Assembly (NCBI GenBank): GCA_019245115.1
Contig: JAFARZ010000351.1
Span: 21,936 to 85,935, forward strand
DNA length: 64,000 bases
Origin: Streptosporangiaceae bacterium
GTDB taxonomy: Bacteria > Actinomycetota > Actinomycetes > Streptosporangiales > Streptosporangiaceae
Reading direction: 5' to 3'
Shown: in pieces, positions 48,264 to 56,029 of the stretch
Numbering within the stretch: position 1 is the first letter of the stretch
Layout of the letters: the number at the start of each line of letters is the position of its first letter
Notes under the pieces: model-generated
What the model saw: only the letters and a program-made list of their open reading frames with translations
The model's database searches: none
What the model was told of the DNA's origin: nothing
Position numbers and translations under genes: made by a program

Positions 48264-48917
48264 TCACGTCACGTCCTGCTTGCGGACGAGCCCGACCAGC
48301 TTGCCGTCGGAGGTGGTGACCGGCGAGTTCTCCAGGTTGCGGTCGGTCATCGTGCCGCGCATCTGTTCGACGCTCACGAATGGCCGGTACGTGCTCGGCC
48401 CGGGACGCATGGCCTGCTCGACCAGCAGGCCGGGATCAGCCCGCAGCAACCCGAGCACGACGCGGCTCTCGCTTACCACGACACACGCGTCCCATCCCGC
48501 TTCGGCCACCCGATCGCGCACCTCGCCGAGCCGCTCACCCAGCGAACAGGTCGGCACGTCGCGGCGGACCACATCGACCAGGCGAGGGTGACCGGCGTTC
48601 GTCCCCTCGACCGGCAGGCCCGCTCCCAGCCAGTCCTGGATACCCGCCCGGTAGTCGTATATCTCGGTGTACCCGAGGCTCTCGAGCCGGCACGCGGCTC
48701 TAGGGCTCAGGTCTCAAGCGAAGTCCGCGCAGTACACCACCACCGGCCGGCTTCGGTCGAGGACCCCGCTCGCCTCGACTTCGATCTTCCGCAACGGGAG
48801 GTTGATCGCTCCCGGCAGATGATCCTCGCTGTATTCCCGGGGCGGCAGCACGTCAACGATCTGGGCACCCTGCTCCATGAGGCGGCGAACCCCCTCGCGG
48901 TCAACCTCCCGCACCAC
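48264..48917 (-). pseudogene. rhodanese-CBS protein gene interrupted by in-frame TGA (nonsense or recoded)
   Basis: One continuous frame of 218 codons, with a single TGA at 48714-48716 (codon 68). Before it: REGVRRLMEQGAQIVDVLPP, DHLPGAINLPLRKIEVEASG and PVVVYCADFA (rhodanese, with the active Cys in VVYC). After it, in the same frame: DLSPRAACRLESLGYTEIYD, YRAGIQDWLGAGLPVEG, then a CBS pair ending KLVGLVRKQDVT. Intact relatives read YC-xDYQCDLSPRAA from memory, so the TGA replaces a Cys codon. GTG 48917 has GGAGGAGGT about 5 nt upstream. It could be a recent nonsense mutation, a selenocysteine codon, readthrough or a base error. Confidence 0.75.
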
Positions 48918-49061
48918 CGCTACCTCCTCCGCGACGTTGGCACCCTACAGCGCCCCGCGTGACCTGTGTGATCAGCTTACGGTCCGGGACCCCCGGTAGG
49001 CGCGCCGTCGCGGGGCATGGCTATTTTGGCGTTAGAAGTGGCAGGAGATAAGGAGCCGGCC

Positions 49062-49673
49062 ATGAGCAGCCCTGTTTCGCGTGGATTCCGCCGCCGGCAC
49101 CGGCCCTCGGGGGGACAGGAGGGCCGGGTGCCACCCGGTCAATACGTGACCGAAGGCTTCCCCGTGCTGTCAGCAGGCCCGACGCCGCATACGCCGCTGC
49201 CGGAGTGGACGTTCTCCATCCGGCAGGCTGGGAACACGCTCCGATCCTGGACCTGGCCGGAATTCCAGGCGCTACCGGCCGAGAACATCACGGTGGACAT
49301 CCACTGCGTGACCCGGTGGTCCAAGCTGGATACCGGGTGGCGAGGGGTGCCGGTAGAAGCGCTGCTGACCCAGGTCGAGCAGAAGGCCCCTTATGTGATG
49401 GCATTCTGCGATGGCGGCTATACGACCAACCTGCCGGCCAAAGACGTCACCGGCGGCCAGGCGTGGGTGGCGTTCGACTACAACAGCCAGCCCCTCCCGG
49501 CCGAGCACGGCGGCCCGGCCCGGCTACTCGTGCCGCATCTGTACTTCTGGAAGAGCGCCAAGTGGGTGCGGGGCCTGGAGCTGATGGACCACGACGAACC
49601 GGGTTTCTGGGAGACCTACGGCTACCACATGTATGGAGACCCATGGCGGGAACAGCGATACGCGGGCGACTGA
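49062..49673 (+). CDS. sulfite-oxidase-like molybdopterin oxidoreductase
   Basis: A 203-aa SUOX-fold protein. The Mo-coordinating Cys is in TVDIHCVTRWSKLDTGWRGV near residue 84, followed by YVMAFCDGGYTTNLPAKDVT and ARLLVPHLYFWKSAKWVRGL. The ending DEPGFWETYGYHMYGDPWRE is typical. No Tat signal is visible, so it is probably cytoplasmic. It is coupled to a flavin reductase gene by a 31-bp overlap, suggesting that the pair forms a reductase or oxidase chain. ATG 49062 has AAGGAG 9 nt upstream. Confidence 0.9.
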   Translation: MSSPVSRGFRRRHRPSGGQEGRVPPGQYVTEGFPVLSAGPTPHTPLPEWTFSIRQAGNTLRSWTWPEFQALPAENITVDIHCVTRWSKLDTGWRGVPVEALLTQVEQKAPYVMAFCDGGYTTNLPAKDVTGGQAWVAFDYNSQPLPAEHGGPARLLVPHLYFWKSAKWVRGLELMDHDEPGFWETYGYHMYGDPWREQRYAGD

Positions 49674-50458
49674 GCTCCCGCCCCCGGCCGTGGCAGGTCG
49701 CCACCGTCACCTCGGTGATCAGGGAGACCGGGTCCGTGGTCACGATCGAGCTGGAAGCGCCCGGCTGGCCGGGCCACCGGGCCGGACAGCACCTGGACAT
49801 CCGGCTGACCGCCGAGGACGGCTACACCGCGGAGCGGTCCTACTCCCTCGCCTCGGCCAACGGCGAGCCGGTCGCGATCACGGTAGAGCGGCTGGACGAC
49901 GGTGAGGTATCCCCTTACCTGACCGAGGAACTGCGGGCCGGCGATGAACTGGAGCTCCGTGGCCCGATCGGCAACTGGTTCGTGTGGAACACCCCGGACG
50001 GCGGGCCCCTGATGCTGGTCGCCGGCGGGTCCGGGATCGTCCCGCTCCGGGCGATCCTGCGGCATCGCCAGCGCAGCGGCAGCGACGTCCCGGTACGCCT
50101 GCTCTACTCTTCCCGCACGCTGGACGACGTCATCTACCGCGCCGAGCTCGAGCGGTACCGCAATGACGGTGCGCAGATCACCTATACGCTGACGCGCACC
50201 CGGCCGCCGGGATGGTCCGGCTACTCGGGGCGGGTGGACGCCGCGATGCTCGCCCAGACCGCCTGGCCCGCCGGCCAGCATCCGCTCGCCTACGTGTGCG
50301 GGCCCACCAGGTTCGTCGAGACAGTCGCTGACAAGCTGGTCGGCCTCGGCTACCCATCGGAACGGGTCAGGACCGAACGGTTTGGAGGCGTCTTATGGTG
50401 CCGCTGGATGGGAACGCGATCGGCGGCTTGCTGCACGAGGTGTTCGGAACGGAGATGA
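49643..50458 (+). CDS. FAD-dependent ferredoxin-reductase-like protein
   Basis: A 271-aa FNR-family reductase. The FAD motif is AERSYSLASANGEPVAI near residue 68. The NAD(P) ribose loop is LMLVAGGSGIVPLRAILRHR near 123. The end segment YVCGPTRFVETVADKLVGLG, ERVRTERFGG is typical. The family ends about there; the last 20 residues (WCRWMGTRSAACCTRCSERR) are an out-of-family overrun that overlaps the next gene by 64 bp. It starts inside the SUOX gene (GGAGA upstream). It likely passes electrons from NAD(P)H to the molybdoenzyme. Confidence 0.9.
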   Translation: MAGTAIRGRLSSRPRPWQVATVTSVIRETGSVVTIELEAPGWPGHRAGQHLDIRLTAEDGYTAERSYSLASANGEPVAITVERLDDGEVSPYLTEELRAGDELELRGPIGNWFVWNTPDGGPLMLVAGGSGIVPLRAILRHRQRSGSDVPVRLLYSSRTLDDVIYRAELERYRNDGAQITYTLTRTRPPGWSGYSGRVDAAMLAQTAWPAGQHPLAYVCGPTRFVETVADKLVGLGYPSERVRTERFGGVLWCRWMGTRSAACCTRCSERR

Positions 50459-50655
50459 CCGACGCCGTGGCGACCTGCGGAACGTGCGGCGCGAGCGGCC
50501 GGGTCGCCGAGACAGTCGTCTACCTGCGAGTACCAGGGACGGTGGTCCGCTGCCGCAGTTGTTCCGCGATGCTGATGGTCATCTCACAGATCCGCGGCAC
50601 GAGCTGCGTGGATCTCCGTGGCCTGGCCGCGCTTGACCCGCGCGGCGACGGGTGA
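50395..50655 (+). CDS. DUF6510-type zinc-ribbon protein
   Basis: An 86-aa protein with two Cys pairs, ATCGTCGASG and VVRCRSCSAML, the pattern of a zinc ribbon. The N-terminal helix NAIGGLLHEVFGTEMTDAVA and the C-terminal MVISQIRGTSCVDLRGLAAL match the small proteins found after SUOX/FNR genes in actinobacteria. It may help cofactor handling or electron transfer. ATG 50395 has GGAGG 7 nt upstream. Its stop abuts that of the convergent DsbA gene. Confidence 0.85.
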   Translation: MVPLDGNAIGGLLHEVFGTEMTDAVATCGTCGASGRVAETVVYLRVPGTVVRCRSCSAMLMVISQIRGTSCVDLRGLAALDPRGDG

Positions 50656-51198
50656 CTAGTCCGGCCGGGGGCTGACCGCCGCGATCGCGTTCTCGACCGC
50701 GTCCACCAGTCCTTCCAGCGGAAGCTTGCCGTCGATGCGCATACCGTTGACGTAGAACTTCGGGGTGGCGTTGACGCCGTTGCGGATGCCTTCCTGGACA
50801 TCGCGCTCGATCGTGGCCTTGTAGACGTTGCCGATGACCTCGTTGCGGAACCGGCCGATGTCCAGGCCCAGGCGCTCGGCGTAGCTGAGCAGAGAGTCCA
50901 GGTCGAGCGGAGATGCCTGCCGCAGCAGGAGGTCGTACATCTCCCAGAACTTCCGCTGCGCGCCGGCTGCCTCAGCCGCCTCGGCGGCCTGCTCCGCGTG
51001 CGGGTGAAGCTGCGGAATCGGGAAGTTCCGGAACACGAAGCGGATCGTGTCCGGGTAGAGGTCAAGCAGCCGGTGCACATCCCGCGCCGCTCCCCGGCAG
51101 TACGGGCACTCGTAGTCGCCGTACTCGAGCACCGTAACCGGCGCGTCGGCTCGCCCCACGACATGATCGGCGGTGGTGACTTCGGGTGCCTCGGACAT
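50656..51198 (-). CDS. DsbA-family thioredoxin-fold protein
   Basis: A 180-aa protein with active-site YGDYECPYCRGAARDVHRLL (C-P-Y-C near residue 31), RFVFRNFPIPQLHPHAEQAA and the cis-Pro region NGVNATPKFYVNGMRIDG. No signal peptide is visible, so it is cytoplasmic or non-classical. The family catalyses disulfide exchange, and cytoplasmic members in actinobacteria are unassigned. ATG 51198 has GGTGGG about 5 nt upstream. It diverges from an AraC gene. Confidence 0.9.
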   Translation of the reverse strand: MSEAPEVTTADHVVGRADAPVTVLEYGDYECPYCRGAARDVHRLLDLYPDTIRFVFRNFPIPQLHPHAEQAAEAAEAAGAQRKFWEMYDLLLRQASPLDLDSLLSYAERLGLDIGRFRNEVIGNVYKATIERDVQEGIRNGVNATPKFYVNGMRIDGKLPLEGLVDAVENAIAAVSPRPD

Positions 51199-51312
51199 TG
51201 GCCCACCATAGCCGAACAGACCAGCCTCATTACATTTCCGGTTGCGGTCCTGGCCGCCGCCACGAAAAATGGGGTGGCACGGGGCGGACGGGGAACCGGA
51301 ACGGGGTACGGC

Positions 51313-52284
51313 GTGGACGGCTGGGAGATTCGTGTCCGCCGGTACGTGTCGGAGACGGTCAACGGTCAGGTGGCGTACCGGCGAGCGGCACCGTGGCTCG
51401 CGCCCCACGTCCTCGGGTATTCGGGCTGGGACGTGGACATACCGCTGCTCGTACCGCGTCGGCTGATGCCCTTCGGCGGGGTCAGTGTGCTGCTGGACTT
51501 CGTGCCGCCGGTTCGCCTGCCGCCCCATCCCAGCCCGGCAGCCCGCACCGCGTTCCGGTTCCCGGTGGCCGGTATGCACGATCGCCCTGTCCTGTTCAGT
51601 CAGACTGGACGACACTTCGGGGTGGGTATCGGACTCACGCCCGCGGGAGCGTACGCGCTGTTCGGCACGCCCATGCACGAGCTGACAAACGTTCTCGCCG
51701 ACTTGACCGAGCTGATCGGGGACAGGGCGGAGCGGCTGGCCGACAGGCTGATGCATACCGCCGGCTGGCCGGGCCGTTTCAGCCTGCTCGACCGGCTCCT
51801 GCCGCGACTGATCCAGGCCGGCCCCGAACAGGCGGATGAGGTGGCGCGCGCGTGGCAGCGGCTGCGGCAGTCGTCGGGCCGCGTCACCGTCGCCGAACTC
51901 GCCGAGGACGTCGGACGCAGCGGCCGTTACCTCGAGCTGCGCTTTCGCGACCAGGTTGGCGTGTCCCCCAAGACCGCGGCCCGCATCCTGCGCTTCCAGC
52001 GCGCCGTTCGCATCGCCACCGTTTCCGGTCCGCTGGCGTGGGCTGAGGTGGCGGCTCGGTGCGGCTATGTGGACCAGGCGCACCTCAACCGGGACTTCCG
52101 CCAGCTTGCTGGCTGCACTCCGACAGAACTGCTAGCCCGTTTAGCCAGTCGAGGCCCGCCAGGGCATGCCTCTCGACGGTACGATTCTGGATTCGCCGGC
52201 CGAGCCGCAGCGCCTCCTGGAGCCTTTCCTCGGCCTGGTCGGGCAGGCCGGCGTAGGCCAGAGCCTCGGCCAGTCCGATGCTGA
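51313..52284 (+). CDS. AraC-family regulator (DUF6597-like N-terminus)
   Basis: A 323-aa regulator. The N-terminal sensor domain (VDGWEIRVRRYVSETVNGQV, APHVLGYSGWDVDIPLLVPR, FGVGIGLTPAGAYALFG) is followed by the two AraC helix-turn-helices: VTVAELAEDVGRSGRYLELR and LAWAEVAARCGYVDQAHLNR, ending DFRQLAGCTPTELLARL. The last 47 residues lie antisense to the SARP gene and are Pro/Arg-rich, unlike the family. The GTG at 51313 (GGGG 6 nt upstream) is preferred over GTG 51274. Confidence 0.85.
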   Translation: MDGWEIRVRRYVSETVNGQVAYRRAAPWLAPHVLGYSGWDVDIPLLVPRRLMPFGGVSVLLDFVPPVRLPPHPSPAARTAFRFPVAGMHDRPVLFSQTGRHFGVGIGLTPAGAYALFGTPMHELTNVLADLTELIGDRAERLADRLMHTAGWPGRFSLLDRLLPRLIQAGPEQADEVARAWQRLRQSSGRVTVAELAEDVGRSGRYLELRFRDQVGVSPKTAARILRFQRAVRIATVSGPLAWAEVAARCGYVDQAHLNRDFRQLAGCTPTELLARLASRGPPGHASRRYDSGFAGRAAAPPGAFPRPGRAGRRRPEPRPVRC

Positions 52285-55003
52285 CGAAGCCGTGCCCGAC
52301 GATGTCGTTGGTGGCATGTGTTATGTCGAGCACCTGCTGGAAGATCACCCTCGCCGCCTGCGGATCGCCCTGACGCAGCCGGAGCTTTCCCAGCGTGAGC
52401 AGTGCGGTCGCCTTGCCCCGGGGGCTGCCGGTCCGTTCGTGCAGCCGCAACGACCGGGTCAGGCAGGCGGTCGCCGCCTCGTAATCCCCGCGCCCCAGAT
52501 GGGCGTCGGCCAGTTCACGCAGCGCGCCGGCCTCGATGAAAGCGTCGCCTGCCTGATGGGCATCAGTTCTGACCTGCTCATAGACGCGGATAGCGTGTTC
52601 GGTCTGACCTGACTTGGCACAGACGAAACCGAGAAAGAAACCGGCGAGCGCACACCCGTGCCGGTCACCTATCTGGTCGAACAGCCGCAGCGCCTGTTCC
52701 GCGAGTCCTCGCATCTCGGGATCAACCGAGCCGGAGTGCGATCTCAGCGACACCAGGCTGGTCAGCATGGCGGCGATTCCCCGTGCGCTCCCGGCCGACC
52801 GCACCGCGATGAGAGCATATTCGGTCACCGCGCGCCAGTCGTCGTAGTATCCGCGTGCTTCGTACAGCGTGGTGGCGGTCCAGGCCAGATCCCAGCACAC
52901 CTCGGGCCGGCTGGCCTCGGCGCTCTGCCGGACCGCGGCCAGGATGGCCAGCCGCTCGCCTTCCATCCAGGCGACGGGGTCATGACGGATCGCCCGGCGC
53001 AGCGCAACGTCGCCGCTGACCCAGCGGCGCGCGTCGCCGTGCAGGATCGTGTAGTCCCCGCCGTACACGCGACGATGCGCTTGCTCGGCCAGCGCCAGCC
53101 AGGCGCCGAACGCCCGGTCCAGTGCGGCGATCCGCACGTCCTCCGGTTCGGTCGCGTTCGCCTGCTCCCGGGCGAACGCGCGGACCAGATCGTGGAACTC
53201 GTACCGGATCTCGCTGACCGGGTGACGAGGGCCGGGGTCGCGTAGCCGGGCGTCCAGTAGCTGGGCGTCGACCAGGCGTTCGCAGATATCCCCGGCTTCG
53301 ACGGGTCCGATGTCCAGCAGGGCCGCCCCGGCCCAGGCCGGGAAATCGGGCGCGTCCAGCAGGCTCAGCCGCCGCAACATCGCCTTGGCCGGCTCGTCCA
53401 GCGCGTCGTAGCTGAGCGCGAACGTGGCTCGTACATCAAGGTCACCGTAGGTCAGCTCGTTGAGCCGGCGCCGCTGGTCGCTCAGCCGGCCGATGAGCTT
53501 GGCCAGCGGCCAGTGGGCTTTGGCGGCCAGGCGCACGCCAACGATACGCAGCGCCAGCGGCAGGCCGCCGCACAGCGCGATCAGCAGCCTCGCGTCGTCC
53601 TGCTCCGCCGCCACGCGCTCGCAGCCGATGATCGTACTGAGCAGGTCGAGGGCGTGGTCATCGTCGAGCACATCGAGGTTGATGAGGTTCGCGCCGGCCA
53701 GCCCGGTTATCCGGGTGCGGCTGGTGATTATGACAGCGCATGAAGCGCTGCCGGGAAGCAACGACCGCACCTGGGTCTCGCTGGCCGCGTTGTCCAGCAC
53801 CACAAGCAACCGCCGGCTCGCGGCCAGCGACCGGAACATCGCGATCCGGTCCTCCATCAGGCGAGGCACGGCGGAGCCCGGCACCCCCAGCGCGTGCAGG
53901 AAGCTAACCAGCACGCTTTCCGCTGGTGCCGACCTCGGGCCGCCGCCGTGCAGGTTGGCGATGAGCTGACCATCGGGGAACGTGGCGGAAACCTGGTGGG
54001 CCGCGCGGATGGCCAGTGCGGTCTTCCCGATGCCGGGCTTGCCGGAGATCACCGCCACGGGGGTCTCCCCCGGCGCCGGGCTCGTCCCGGTGAGCAGGTC
54101 GGTCAACTGTTCTATCTCGGCTTCACGGCCGCAGAAGTCCGGCAGGTCGCGAGGAAGCTGACGGGGAACAGCGACTGACGAGCCGTCAAGGCCGGTGGAC
54201 TCGGGCCGGAACATGTCCCCTCTGGGAGGCGAGACGTTGCCGTTGCTGCCCGGGAGCGATCCGGCGTCCAGTGCGGGGTCGGCCCGAAGGATCTTGAGGT
54301 GCAGGTCCCGTAGTGCCGGGCCGGGGTCGACACCCATCTCGTCGCTGAGCGCCCGGCGCAGCGTCTCGTAGCTCGCGATCGCATCGGCCTGCCGGGCGCC
54401 GCGGTAGAGCGCCAGCATGAGCTGCTCGACCAGTCTCTCCCGGAACGGATGTGCCTCCACCATCGCGGTGAGCCTGGCCGCGACGTCCTCGTGCCGCCCT
54501 ATTTCCAGGCACAGGCCGGCCCACTTCTCGCATGCGTCCAGATAGGCCTGGGTCAGGCGTGGCGCCGCTTCATTCAGCAGGCTGGGCGAGTCAACATTAT
54601 GCAATGGCGGTCCGCGCCAGAGTTCGACCGCCTCCGCCAGTGCCGCGACCGCGTCCTCGGTCGTTTCCGCGGCATCGGCCATCGTGCGGAGACGCTCGAA
54701 CCTGAGCAGGTCGAGGTAGTCCGCTTCGGCACGGAACCGGTAGCCCGACGGGAACGTCTCGATGAAGTCGCCACCGATAGTGCGGCGCAGCCTGGCTACC
54801 GCGCTTTGCAGAGTCGCTCGCGGGTGTACCGGCGACCGGCCGTACCAGACGGTCTCCGCGAGGCTCTCCACACCCACCACCTGGTTGGACGATATGAGCA
54901 GCGCCGCGAGCAGGTCCAGCAGCGTCCCCCGGCTCAGCGCCAGCAGCCGGCCGTCACGGACCGCCTCGACCGGCCCGAGCACCCGAAATTCCACCTCGGT
55001 CAT
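52085..55003 (-). CDS. AfsR/SARP-type regulator: OmpR-like DBD, BTAD, NB-ARC, TPR
   Basis: A 972-aa regulator. The DNA-binding domain is FRVLGPVEAVRDGRLLALSR, ATLQSAVARLRRTIGGDFIE (residues 4-95). BTAD is at 100-250 (AVELWRGPPLHNVDSPSLLN, VDPGPALRDLHLKILRADPA). NB-ARC starts near 290: P-loop VAVISGKPGIGKTALAIRAA, Walker B LLVVLDNAAS, GGLPLALRIVG. TPR-like repeats fill the C-terminal 250 residues (LAGFFLGFVCAKSGQTEHAI). Such proteins activate secondary-metabolite or developmental genes. ATG 55003 touches its GGGGA site, so GTG at codon 4 is possible. The 3' 200 bp overlap the AraC gene. Confidence 0.93.
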   Translation of the reverse strand: MTEVEFRVLGPVEAVRDGRLLALSRGTLLDLLAALLISSNQVVGVESLAETVWYGRSPVHPRATLQSAVARLRRTIGGDFIETFPSGYRFRAEADYLDLLRFERLRTMADAAETTEDAVAALAEAVELWRGPPLHNVDSPSLLNEAAPRLTQAYLDACEKWAGLCLEIGRHEDVAARLTAMVEAHPFRERLVEQLMLALYRGARQADAIASYETLRRALSDEMGVDPGPALRDLHLKILRADPALDAGSLPGSNGNVSPPRGDMFRPESTGLDGSSVAVPRQLPRDLPDFCGREAEIEQLTDLLTGTSPAPGETPVAVISGKPGIGKTALAIRAAHQVSATFPDGQLIANLHGGGPRSAPAESVLVSFLHALGVPGSAVPRLMEDRIAMFRSLAASRRLLVVLDNAASETQVRSLLPGSASCAVIITSRTRITGLAGANLINLDVLDDDHALDLLSTIIGCERVAAEQDDARLLIALCGGLPLALRIVGVRLAAKAHWPLAKLIGRLSDQRRRLNELTYGDLDVRATFALSYDALDEPAKAMLRRLSLLDAPDFPAWAGAALLDIGPVEAGDICERLVDAQLLDARLRDPGPRHPVSEIRYEFHDLVRAFAREQANATEPEDVRIAALDRAFGAWLALAEQAHRRVYGGDYTILHGDARRWVSGDVALRRAIRHDPVAWMEGERLAILAAVRQSAEASRPEVCWDLAWTATTLYEARGYYDDWRAVTEYALIAVRSAGSARGIAAMLTSLVSLRSHSGSVDPEMRGLAEQALRLFDQIGDRHGCALAGFFLGFVCAKSGQTEHAIRVYEQVRTDAHQAGDAFIEAGALRELADAHLGRGDYEAATACLTRSLRLHERTGSPRGKATALLTLGKLRLRQGDPQAARVIFQQVLDITHATNDIVGHGFVSIGLAEALAYAGLPDQAEERLQEALRLGRRIQNRTVERHALAGLDWLNGLAVLSECSQQAGGSPG

Positions 55004-55227
55004 TCCCCGTGATACCTCCGGCTGTCGCGCAGGCGATAACCCCGTTCGTCCCCCCTTCGCACCCGCGGATAGCAGCCATCCCGTAGCACCGCGGTGTCCC
55101 GTAAAAGTGCGTCCCGCAAAGGCTAAGGCAATTCAGGGAGCCGGTATTGGAAGAACCCGAACCATGCAGTTCAAAGGCCCCACAGGTGACCGCCACCAAC
55201 CATGATCATGGGTCATGGAAACCGATC

Positions 55228-55511
55228 GCTCAGCCTGTCCGGCCAGCCCGGCGAACGCCTGGTCGCGCATGTGCAGAACCTGCCCGGTCAGGCTCAACGT
55301 GCTCGCCGTGGTGAACTCCCAGGGTGGCCGGGTCCGGGTCGGTGGCGTCCAGTTCGGCCCAGTACGGGATCCGCTGACCGGTGCGGGTATCGATGAGCTC
55401 AACCGGCGCGTCCGGGTTCAGCGACGCGCCGATGCCGGTGATGGCCACGTGGGATGCCGTGAGGTCGGCGCCGGGCAGGAGGATCGGGCCGCCGGGAGGG
55501 AACCCGTCGCC
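55228..55511 (-). pseudogene. fragment of a large exported hydrolase-like protein
   Basis: Two frames carry pieces of one family. First DGFPPGGPILLPGADLTASH, ITGIGASLNPDAPVELIDTR, TGQRIPYWAELDA. After a shift near 55330, WEFTTASTLSLTGQVLHMRD, QAFAGL. In intact actinobacterial homologues these motifs occur in this order but are separated by about 60 residues, and a long N-terminus and C-terminus flank them. This points to an internal deletion, a frameshift and loss of both ends. No homologous complete gene is in the window. Confidence 0.6.
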
Positions 55512-55890
55512 GCGGTCCCCTGCCGCCCGCGCTGTCGCGGCCCTTCGCCTCCACCTTCCATATAGTGCGGAAATTTCGTGCCACACGGAAATAAACCGGT
55601 CGTATTCGTACACTTTATTTCCGTCCAGCACGGATGTTCCGTCTTAATCCACATCCCGTTCGAGAATTATCGGACATTCAGGACAATCCGGCAGCCGACG
55701 GAATGCGACGAGAACCCGCGACTTCGATCCGCAAACGGTCAGGCGCCTCCTACGCTTACCCCGCGGCCGGCCGGTGGCGTGTAACTTTCATGGACGTTAC
55801 ATAGTCGTAATATCGCCGGACTCCCGCGGGCTGCGCTGGCGCCGGCGCCGGGAACCCCGGAACGGCCGTCAGACAACGCAACGAAACCCG

Positions 55891-55978
55891 TTGACGCGAG
55901 AGTTGTTAGCGCTCACAATTACGACACTCCTCACTATGACCACCGATTCCGCTACGCAACGAATTGTGAGCGTTAACA
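55891..55978 (+). promoter_or_regulatory. promoter with paired LacI-type operators upstream of the GH27 gene
   Basis: TGTTAGCGCTCACA (55904-55917) and its exact inverted copy TGTGAGCGTTAACA core (55965-55978) are semi-palindromes of the LacI-family type (TGTTAGCGCTAACA-like). A TTGACG at 55891-55896 could be the -35, with the first operator covering the -10. The centres are 61 bp apart, close to six helical turns, which would suit looping. No LacI gene is in the window. Confidence 0.75.
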
Positions 55979-56029
55979 TCATTGGCCGTCTCGGAATGGT
56001 GCCTACACGCGACAAGAGGTGATGAGCCC

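Larger units (their letters stand above)
55004..56029. other. gene-poor stretch with a pseudogene and a LacI-operator promoter
   Basis: Between the SARP start and the GH27 start. It holds a degraded hydrolase-like fragment (55228-55511), AT-rich sequence at 55570-55690, and the operator-bearing promoter of the GH27 gene (55891-55978). I see no other gene. Confidence 0.7.
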
